Shown in pieces: positions 1 through 8,000 of a stretch of DNA of 21,949 nucleotides. This DNA comes from JANQRV01 sp964533785 (lineage in GTDB: Bacteria; Bacteroidota; Bacteroidia; Chitinophagales; Saprospiraceae). How positions within the stretch are numbered: the first letter of the stretch is position 1; each line of letters starts with the position of its first letter. The position numbers were made by a program, and so were the translations under genes. Under the pieces are notes generated by a model. It was not told the origin of the DNA and did not search any database. It worked only from the letters and a program-made list of their open reading frames with translations. The stretch is taken from assembly GCA_964533785.1 (NCBI GenBank), contig CAZHNG010000082.1:1-21949 (forward strand). Direction: 5' to 3'.

Positions 1-1241
1 GCGATGCAAACCGTGGAATTATCCTGTTGTCCGGCATAGAGCCGGTAAGGAAATTGATCGTCCACTTCTACTTGGTACAGTTCAGCCGTCGCCTGGTTGT
101 ATTGCGTCGACCAGGTTTTTCCCCCATCGCGGGTGACATTGGCGCCTCCATCATTAGCTTGAATAAATAGATTGGAATCGTTGGGATTGATCCAAATATC
201 GTGATTGTCACCGTGCGGCGTCGACATGCGCGACCAGCTTTTTCCACCATCGATGGATTTGTAAAAACGCGTAGAATTGACGTATAACAAGTCTGCATCG
301 TTCGGATCTGCATCTATATTACAATAGTAGAAAGGACGATCGAGCAACTCTTTTTTGGTACTCAGCAGCTCGAAAGTTTCGCCCTGGTCATCCGAGCGGT
401 AAACGCCGCCTCCTGGTTCGGCTTCGACAAGTGCGTACAAGCGATTGGGATCAGCGGGGGTAACCGCCAGATCTATTTTTCCGACATAGCCATTGGGCAA
501 GCCGTCAGTCAATTGGTGCCAAGTGTCACCACCATCGGTTGATCTATAAATGCCGTATTCTTTGGTACTTCCGCTGATGATGGTCCAAGGCTTACGTTCA
601 GTCCGCCACATTGATGCGTAGATGATCTCGGGATTACCGGGCGCAAACTCCAGATCTACGGCTCCGGTACTGTCAGAAACGAAGAATACCTGCTCCCAGT
701 TTTCACCGCCATCTTTGGTACGGTAAATACCTCTTTCCGGATTAGAAGCAAAAGGGTTACCGATAGCCGCTACAAAAACTACGTCAGCATCCTCCGGGTG
801 GATCTCCACTGCCCCGATCTGGCCCATCTTTTCCAACCCCAGATGTGTCCAGCTTTTCCCGGCATCGGTAGACTTATAAACACCTCTTCCGACAATGACA
901 TTACTTCGGATACCATCAGAACCGGTACCGACGTACACCGTTTCCGCATCCGATGGTGCTACCCGGATGGCACCAATAGAAGGGGTTGCAAAATAACCAT
1001 CCGAAACATTTTTCCAGCTGGCACCATAATTCGTGGTTTTCCAAACACCACCACCTGTACTTCCCATATAAAAAGTACTGGGAATCGCAGCCACACCAGC
1101 TACGGTCGTAACCCGGCCGCCACGCGTTGGGCCCACACAACGAAATTCAAGTTCCTCAAAAATATTTCCTTCCTGAGCATACAAGCCATCCGTGGCGAGC
1201 AGTATTAAGAGCAAGAACAATTGCTGACAAATCTTTGACAT
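1..1241 (-). CDS. Sortilin/VPS10-like BNR-repeat beta-propeller protein, N-terminal part (left edge cuts it)
   Basis: The frame is open from the ATG at 1241-1239 to the left edge (413 codons), so the C-terminus lies outside the window. It opens with a Sec signal peptide (MSKICQQLFLLLILLATDGLYAQ, cleavage expected after about residue 23). The mature part has repeated BNR/Asp-box-like units: GGGVWKTTNYGASW, GVYKSTDAGKSW, GIYRTKDGGENW, GIYRSTDGGDTW, GVYRSDDQGETF, RFYKSIDGGKSW and NVTRDGGKTW, spaced roughly 45-70 residues apart. This fits the exported WD40/YVTN/BNR-like proteins of Bacteroidota, often annotated as glycosyl hydrolase or VPS10 domain protein. Those are commonly around 1000 residues, so under half is probably seen here. 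The Asp-box shows the fold and not a reaction; no catalytic residue can be assigned. The next gene in the same direction ends 237 bp upstream, so separate transcription is likely. Confidence 0.88.
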   Translation of the reverse strand, partial: MSKICQQLFLLLILLATDGLYAQEGNIFEELEFRCVGPTRGGRVTTVAGVAAIPSTFYMGSTGGGVWKTTNYGASWKNVSDGYFATPSIGAIRVAPSDAETVYVGTGSDGIRSNVIVGRGVYKSTDAGKSWTHLGLEKMGQIGAVEIHPEDADVVFVAAIGNPFASNPERGIYRTKDGGENWEQVFFVSDSTGAVDLEFAPGNPEIIYASMWRTERKPWTIISGSTKEYGIYRSTDGGDTWHQLTDGLPNGYVGKIDLAVTPADPNRLYALVEAEPGGGVYRSDDQGETFELLSTKKELLDRPFYYCNIDADPNDADLLYVNSTRFYKSIDGGKSWSRMSTPHGDNHDIWINPNDSNLFIQANDGGANVTRDGGKTWSTQYNQATAELYQVEVDDQFPYRLYAGQQDNSTVCI

Positions 1242-1389
1242 AACGAAATTTTAGATTGGATAATGCAATAGATTGAGAATGCAATATTAGTACTTGTTAT
1301 TAAAACAAAAAAATTGCGCTATTAAATCAATATTTGAAATAGACTTCTCTAAATATGGATAAAGATTATCAGCAGACACAACAGTCAGA

Positions 1390-1447
1390 TCGCATGGGGC
1401 CTATGCGAGTCAGCACAAGAGGAGATGCTAGACTTTCTAGCGTCTTC
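1390..1447. repeat. Two hairpins in the gap between the WD40 and sortilin-like genes
   Basis: The gap 1242-1478 has no gene. It holds two inverted repeats. TCGCAT at 1390-1395 pairs with ATGCGA at 1403-1408. A stronger one has arms 1421-1432 and 1436-1447 (12 pairs, two of them G-T) around a 3-nt loop CTT, with the perfect core GCTAGA/TCTAGC. Both lie just downstream of the minus-strand gene ending at 1479, so a transcription end or RNA-stability role is possible. Neither is followed by a convincing T-run on the minus strand, so I do not call a terminator. The rest of the gap is AT-rich, and I see no clear promoter box for the gene starting at 1241. Confidence 0.5.
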
Positions 1448-1478
1448 AGTCCAGCGTCCAGTGTCTTTTTAAAAAAAC

Positions 1479-4328
1479 TTAATCCTGGATCATATTCCTA
1501 AACTGCCGTAAATCGCGGTGAGAAACATTTTGTTGTGCTAAAAAATCCAAAGTAGCCACCAAGGAGTCGGTAAAATTCTCGCCGGAGGTCAGCACTTTGT
1601 CTTTGTGCCGGTACCAGGTTAGCTTTGCTTTACCGTACTTCCCTTGGAATAAATAGGCTAATGTTAAATATACGCGGGCGTCATAATCCGCCGCATTTTT
1701 GTAGAGTAGTTCGAACGCAGCACGCTCGGCCTTGAAGAATTCACGATTGAGTAACAATTGAGCCAGATCACTCTCCTGTCCTTCCACCACATCATTGGCG
1801 GTAAGTTCACCGGGAAATATTTCATCTTCCGGTGTTTGGAGGGGAAGGTTTTCAGTTTCGGGCTCCGTTTCCATCACCAACGGTTCTGCAGAAACGGTTT
1901 CTTCTTTTGGTTCGGGTTCATTTTTAGTTTCGGGAGTGAAGGTAACCTCTTCCACTTGTACAATTTCTTCCTGGGGTATTTCAGGCTCTGGTTCTAATAC
2001 CAAAGGCTCCTCAGGAGTGATTTCCTCTATTGGTTCAGGTTCGACGGGTGCCGGCTCCGCCTGAGTTATTTCTTCTTGATATTTGGGTATTTCCGAAGTT
2101 ACACCCGTTAGGTCATCCGACTGATTTTCGGAAGTGGTCAAAATAATAGGCTCGGCAGGTATGTCGTAATCGTTTTGATCATTAGCTTCCTGATATTTGG
2201 TGCTGCTGCCAATTAAAAACTCATCAATATCTACTTCAGGGACACTAGCAATGGCTTCCTGAGATTCAACTGGTTCCGAGGATGGCCTCAGTTCAGGGGG
2301 TAACAAATTGCTGATGTCCCAAAACTGAACAGTGCCTTCCCTACCAATTGTCACCAATCTTTTCCGCTTCGTCAACCAAATCAAGTCGGTAATATCATTA
2401 CCTACCAGTTCTATTTTTTCCAATTGTTCTTTCGTCCGTATATCGGTAAAAACCAATACTTCAATATCCGAATCCTGGCTTTCCAATACCGTAGCCAGTA
2501 TCCGGTCATTGTAGCACCAAGTGATCACCTTAGTTTTTAATTCGCTTCCCTTTTGATTGATGGCCATATTATATTTCCCTTCGATAACGATCTTTTCGTC
2601 CACTCTTTTATAGTAAGCTCGCGTCTGGCCGTCACCACTGGTCGCTGAGAGTGTATTTTTTCGCTTAGTTTGTACTTTACCGGCACTTTTCAACTCTCCT
2701 GACGGAATATCAAATAAAAATTCATCCTCATCGGTACGTACGACCACTTGATCACCAAATTGATCTACGATAACCTCATTGGCATATTGTGTTAGGATCA
2801 GATAAGTTTCTTCATTTTCACTTCGATTTTCAAATTGTTGAATGGGGCATCTTGACAGCACATTCCACAATATCATTTCACTCGAATATAACCCCGCTTC
2901 TTCGTTTGAAGGAACATAGGTCACCATCATTTTTTCGTCCTGGCTAAATCCAACTGTTTCCAGTCCGTACGGAGTATTTTGCCGGGTATCCGTTACTTTG
3001 TGCTCGATCTTATTAGTCACTTTCAGGCTTTTCACCGCAAAAGGTTTGAAAGGGCTGCATGCACCGTCATCATATATAGGAGTGTTCGAAACCGAGGAGC
3101 TGACTTTTGGTAATTCGGTCTTGAAGTCCTCCATCTTTACAAATTCCTCCGTAGACGCCGTAGTGACGGTAACGGGATCAACCAATGCATCCGTAAAATT
3201 GACACTTGTGATATTAGGGGCAGCATAATTATCATCCCCCAAAATAATGGTAGAGCCGTTATCAATAATTAGAGCCTGTTTAATCGTCGCAAATTTCTCT
3301 GGTTGGTACAAGGTTTGAAACCCTTTATTATTCATGGAAAAGGCGGTGAGGGTTTCTCCCATTAGCAAAAGCTGAATACCATCTGCAGCAAACTCGATAT
3401 TTTTGAAATTCAGGGGCGTTGGAAAGGAATAGATTTTTTCTTCTTCGGTTTCCAGGTTTTTAATGATTAAGGGCCCGTAAGAGTATTCTAATATCGCCAG
3501 GTATCTTCCATCAGGATTACAATCGTAAGCTTCAACAGCGCTGAGGTCTTTTGAGAATTTATTGATAAAATCTCCCTTTTTCCAATGAATGAATCGATGC
3601 GCCTGATCTCCGTCTTTATCATTGAATTTTTCCATCAAGAACAATTGTCCGGATTGTTTAGTAAACCCGAATGATTGGATGATATGCCCGGCTTTGGCAT
3701 CGTAGGTCTGGCTTAGTCTGCCGGCACTCAAATCCCATAGAAAAACACTCTGCAGGCGGGCTTCTATTTGTTCATCATAACGCGATGCCAGGCAAGCAAT
3801 GAATCGGCCGTTGGGGCTAAACTTGAATTCATAAGGTATCCAGCCGGCCGAAGACATATCCAATCGATTAACTTCCTGTCCGGTTTTCCAATTGAACAGT
3901 ACAATAGATTTACCTTCTAACATACAGAATTGATGCCCATCCGGACTGAATGCCATATTTCCCTTTTCCAAGATAGGCAAATAACCCAGTACTTCCTGGT
4001 TGATCAGGTCAATGATTTTTGTCCGCTCTATTTTTGAAGTAGCTGAAATGGCAATAATCGATTGAGTGGGATGTGCCGCTACCTCTTGAACACTGCCGTA
4101 CAATAGTTTTTTAGGGATATCAATGACAGAGCCGGTAGCAGCTTCTATGAATAACAGTTCTCCAGTTTCATCAACGGTAGAATGAACCAGTACATAGGTA
4201 TTTTCCTCCAGGGTATACATTTCCCTGATCGTTCTGTCGTCCAAAACATCCGTAACTTGGTAGCGAATTTCTTGGGCGGTTAAGGGGAGTAGAAATACTA
4301 AAAATGCTCCAAATAATAGTTGTTTCAT
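1479..4328 (-). CDS. Exported WD40-like protein with Pro/Glu-rich linker and C-terminal helical (TPR-like) domain
   Basis: 949 residues, family not recognised. A signal peptide (MKQLLFGAFLVFLLPLTAQ) leads into beta-propeller-like repeats over about residues 20-340 (FSPDGHQFCML, FKFSPNGRFIACLA, CNPDGRYLAILE, FAADGIQLLLMG). A second propeller-like block follows at about 450-680 (VGFSQDEKMMVTYV, LIWLTKRKRLVTIGREGTVQFWDIS). Residues of roughly 680-850 are a low-complexity acidic linker dominated by Glu and Pro. The last 98 residues (852-949) look helical and TPR-like (EFFKAERAAFELLYKNAADYD, YLTLAYLFQGKYGKAKLTWY). The propellers suggest protein binding and the linker a spacer; no catalytic motif is visible. 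It is the first gene downstream of the T9SS adhesin but 684 bp away, so co-transcription is doubtful. It has no type A or B T9SS sorting domain, so the predicted location is periplasmic, with the acidic linker possibly spanning space. Confidence 0.85.
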   Translation of the reverse strand: MKQLLFGAFLVFLLPLTAQEIRYQVTDVLDDRTIREMYTLEENTYVLVHSTVDETGELLFIEAATGSVIDIPKKLLYGSVQEVAAHPTQSIIAISATSKIERTKIIDLINQEVLGYLPILEKGNMAFSPDGHQFCMLEGKSIVLFNWKTGQEVNRLDMSSAGWIPYEFKFSPNGRFIACLASRYDEQIEARLQSVFLWDLSAGRLSQTYDAKAGHIIQSFGFTKQSGQLFLMEKFNDKDGDQAHRFIHWKKGDFINKFSKDLSAVEAYDCNPDGRYLAILEYSYGPLIIKNLETEEEKIYSFPTPLNFKNIEFAADGIQLLLMGETLTAFSMNNKGFQTLYQPEKFATIKQALIIDNGSTIILGDDNYAAPNITSVNFTDALVDPVTVTTASTEEFVKMEDFKTELPKVSSSVSNTPIYDDGACSPFKPFAVKSLKVTNKIEHKVTDTRQNTPYGLETVGFSQDEKMMVTYVPSNEEAGLYSSEMILWNVLSRCPIQQFENRSENEETYLILTQYANEVIVDQFGDQVVVRTDEDEFLFDIPSGELKSAGKVQTKRKNTLSATSGDGQTRAYYKRVDEKIVIEGKYNMAINQKGSELKTKVITWCYNDRILATVLESQDSDIEVLVFTDIRTKEQLEKIELVGNDITDLIWLTKRKRLVTIGREGTVQFWDISNLLPPELRPSSEPVESQEAIASVPEVDIDEFLIGSSTKYQEANDQNDYDIPAEPIILTTSENQSDDLTGVTSEIPKYQEEITQAEPAPVEPEPIEEITPEEPLVLEPEPEIPQEEIVQVEEVTFTPETKNEPEPKEETVSAEPLVMETEPETENLPLQTPEDEIFPGELTANDVVEGQESDLAQLLLNREFFKAERAAFELLYKNAADYDARVYLTLAYLFQGKYGKAKLTWYRHKDKVLTSGENFTDSLVATLDFLAQQNVSHRDLRQFRNMIQD

Positions 4329-4788
4329 AATATCCCTTTTTACAGACTCTACATCGGTTGTATTTTTGTTTACGGATTTAACTGGAAAAAGGTTTTGGAG
4401 GTTTCACCCCTGATCATTGAATAAGATACCAGAGGCACTATACCGTTGAGGTTTGACAGTGAGAGTCCCGATGCTTGCGATCAGGACATTGTTGTCCATC
4501 CATTTACAAATATGAAATTAAATTATTGTTTGTTGATGTATGTATCTGTTTGCGCAAAAATCGACTGAAATGAATCAATAGATCAACCATAAACACATCA
4601 ATAGGCCAATTTATAGATGGCATGAATTGTTAGGCGTTCCGATTCATTCAAGTGACGAAGTAGCATTACCTAATAAATTAAACATCTTAAAATACACAAT
4701 AAATTTTATTTTTATTTGCAAATAAACAAAAATTTACTATATTTACGCTAACACTTTTCACTTTGTGTAATTGCGCAATTCAAAATTA
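4329..4788. other. AT-rich intergenic stretch with two perfect palindromes
   Basis: No supportable gene on either strand. Two perfect palindromes occur: TTTATTTGCAAATAAA at 4711-4726 (16 bp) and AATTGCGCAATT at 4769-4780 (12 bp). Either could bind a dimeric regulator. They lie about 380 and 440 bp upstream of the WD40 gene start at 4328, far for direct promoter control. No TAnnTTTG box facing that gene was found in this stretch. Confidence 0.4.
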
Positions 4789-4794
4789 CTATTT

Positions 4795-4985
4795 GAGTCC
4801 GTTGGGACTCTTGAGTGCACATCTGGTTGGCGTGTAGGTGGGGCGGGCTTTATTACAAGTAATAGTATACCCACCCACTCCAGTAAAGTTAACCCTCGCA
4901 GCCCCCCGGCCACCCTTTCGGTTGTCAGCCCAATTCCCTATGCAACCACAATAAATTTTCAGACATATCGGTCAAACTTGCCAGA
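4795..4985. other. GC-rich block with two hairpins (candidate structured RNA or decayed repeat)
   Basis: This block is visibly richer in GC than the AT-rich DNA on its left. It contains a perfect 6-bp hairpin with arms GAGTCC 4795-4800 and GGACTC 4805-4810 around GTTG. It also contains a longer compound hairpin, 4837-4879: GGTGGG/CCCACT (one G-T pair), then GGG 4845-4847 with CCC 4870-4872, then ATTAC 4852-4856 with GTAAT 4859-4863. On the minus strand a frame without an ATG is open from 4971 to a TAG at 4789 (about 60 codons, rich in Gly, Arg and Cys), which could be chance or a remnant. It lies downstream of the adhesin gene on its coding strand. It might be a 3' structure of that transcript, a small RNA or a dispersed repeat; the sequence alone cannot decide. 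Confidence 0.4.
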
Positions 4986-5012
4986 TATGCCAAAAGTAAC
5001 CTTTAAAACATG

Positions 5013-8000
5013 TCACCGGATCAATGTCACACTGCCCATTTTTTGGTATTTCCCCGATATTTCTTTATTCCCGGTCCATTCGAGGCCGCTTTCAAAAATT
5101 GCGCGAACCTTCCATACGTATACGTCCTGGGGAAGAGGTTTCCCCTTGTGCGTACCATCCCAGCCTTCGGCGGGCTGACCATCTGCCAGTTCATAGCTTT
5201 CCCACAATAACTCGCCGTAAGCCGAAAAGATCTGCAGATGGTATTCTTTGATCCCATGGCCTTTGGGTAAAAATAACTGTGACTCCCCTCTGCCGTCATC
5301 AGGTGCAAATGCACTCGGAACAAACAGTTTGCCGAAATATTTGGGTTGTATCAATAGTAAGGTATCATCTTTACAATTATGATTGCCGGTGGCCTCCAGG
5401 AAGACTTCCCACAACTCGTTGCTGCGGTAACGGTGAACCGGATTTTCTTCATCGGAAGAATTTCCATCCCCAAAATCCCACAAATAGGTTTCGGCTCCTT
5501 CGGATTCGTTCAAAAAGATCACCCTTCCGGTAGGATCACCAATTATTTCATCTTTCCAGCTGAAGCTGGCCGTAGGCGTTTTCCATACTTCAACCAGGCC
5601 CGGCAAATTCAAAGTATCAAAACAAACCTCATCATTACCAACGACCAGGCTGATATCATAAAAACCGGGATCTGAAAAAGTGTGTGTGGGCACTCGCTCA
5701 TCGGAGGTTAGACCATCGCCAAAATCCCAATGATAGGAAGTGCCCCGGCCATAGTTTTTGAAAGTTGCAGTAAACGGACTGCAGGCCGCAAGCGTATCTA
5801 AGGTAAAGTCAGCTATTGGCTGACTAATCAGTTTTATCGACTTTTCATAACGGTCCGCACAACCATACTGATTAACAGCATCCAATTTAATGTCATACTC
5901 TCCGGGAGTTAAATACTCGTGCGCCGGTGAACGCAAAGTAGAGGACGCTCCGTCGCCCATGGACCATTCGTAGCCGGCTGCACCTTCCGATTCATTTATA
6001 AAAGCGATCGTAGCCGGTAAACCGCAGTAAATGGAATCGGGTACCACAAAGCGGGCTTCCGGTACTGGGTATACTTCTACGCCTCCGAGTACCGTATCTA
6101 CGGAACAACCCAATTGATCACTCACCGAAAGCTTTACTTCGTAATCGCCGGGATCCATGTAAGTATGAACCGGTTCCGATGCGACGGAGTAATTCCCATC
6201 GCCAAAATCCCATTCGTAAAAATCGCCGCCAGTACTGTTGTTACTCAACTTGACTTGCAAAGGAGCACACCCTTCCGTCACGTCAAGCGAAAAAATGGGG
6301 GCGGGGGGGTCCCCAATCGAAATAGGTCGACTTAAATCGGTCGTGCAACCGGTTTGTACGTCCGTTATTCGTAGAATTACATCATAAGTGCCGACCGTGT
6401 TAAAAGTATAAGAGGGATCGGTTGCATTAATCGTATCACCAGTACTGAATATCCAAACCGGGTTGGATAGATCTGAAGATTTATTAGTAAATTCAATAGG
6501 TTGACCAACACAGAGATTATCGGAATATTCAAAGTCGACTACAGGAGTAGACAAAACATTGATCACTATTTCCGAGCTATCCATAGCACAGGGATTACTG
6601 GCGTATTGCTTCACAAAGTATTGACCGGGTTGGGCAAATGTCTGTACCGGATTTTTTAGATTTGAAGTTGCACCGTTACCAAAATCCCAGGAGATCCTGG
6701 TGCCTGGGGTAGAAAAGTCTTCAAATTCAATGGTCATAGGTGCACATCCTTCCAACCGGGAAGTGTTAAAAAATGAAGTAACCGTTTGTGGCTCTGCCAA
6801 GAACTGGCGCTGCATAGTATCGGTACCACACTGGTTTTGCCCAGTAAGGGTGATCGTATACTCGACGGGAATGGTATCCGCATAAAACGCCTGAGGCGGC
6901 GGCATGGAATCAATCGAACTGCTCCCATTACCAAAATCCCATTGGAAGCTATCTGCTCCCCCCTGAGAAATATTGTTAAAAGAAACAATAATAGGTGCGC
7001 AGGCCGTGTCAATATTAAATCCGAAGTCGACTGTCGGTAAGGCCTTGATATTGACTGAATCCTGATAGCTGTCCCGGCCACATTGATTACTCACTTCTAA
7101 GCGAACAAAATAGAGAGTGTCATTAATTCCGGCAGCATACATGATCGGCTGAGAAACCACTTCCTGATCACTCGTCTGACCGTTGCCGAAATCCCAGGAA
7201 TAGGTGTTGTTTAAGCCTCTGCTTTCATTTACCGGCAGAACCGACAATTGCTCGCAAGCTTCTTTTTCGGGAAGGGAAAATAAAGCTGTAGGAGGTGCCG
7301 TAACTTCAATTTCCTTTTGTAAGTCAGCCGAACAACCATATTGCGTCTCCAGCGAAAGGTCGAGTTGAAAAGTACCAACGGCATTGAATCGTATCCGTGG
7401 CGCTGACTCATCAAAAGACCTTCCGTCACTTAATTCCCACAAGATATTCTCAGCGGCGTCACTGTTATTTTCCACGGTTACATTAGTTCCTTTACAAACC
7501 AACTCCGGTATCACAAAATCGACAGTTGGGGTGGGCCGGACATTCACCTTTTTGGTATCTATGTTCGCACAACCGGTACTTTGATCTTGGATAGCATATT
7601 GGATGGTATAAGTTCCTACTCCCACTGCTGCCGGATCAAAATGGCCTTTGCTGGGATCCGTTATACCAGGGCCGCTCCACCTGCCGCCTAATGGGCTGCC
7701 TCCGCTTAAAATCAATATCCCGCTTCCTTCACAAACATTTTCATTGGGCCCCGCCTGGGCATTATTGAGTCTGATGACATTGATCGTTAAAGTATCCGTT
7801 ACCCGGCAATTACCTGAACCTATCCGGTACAGCAATACATTATCTCCGGCATCAGCTAAAGCCGGATCAAATACACCGTTGGACAACCCAGGACTTTGAG
7901 ATACCCAACGACCGCCGGCCGGACTGCCAAAATCCCGCAAGGAAATCGTATCATCCGTTGCACAAATTGAAAAATCAGGACCGGCGTCTACTTGCGAAGG

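Noticed and set aside
798..1208. 136-codon plus-strand open frame
   Set aside because: Antisense to the clear signal peptide and BNR repeats of the sortilin-like gene.
4329..5012. Search for tRNA or a known riboswitch in the largest gap
   Set aside because: No T-arm consensus, CCA end or recognisable riboswitch core was visible.
4771..5178. 135-codon plus-strand open frame starting with TTG
   Set aside because: Its second half lies antisense over the conserved C-terminal sorting domain of the adhesin, and the product has no recognisable features.
6734..7081. 115-codon minus-strand open frame
   Set aside because: Out-of-frame shadow inside the PKD repeat region of the adhesin on the same strand.
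5340..7480. Regularly spaced repeats of the form CCAAAATCCCA on the plus strand, resembling a repeat array
   Set aside because: They are the antisense of the codons for the PKD core WDFGNG/WDFGDG about every 80-85 residues, so they are protein repeats and not CRISPR or other DNA repeats.
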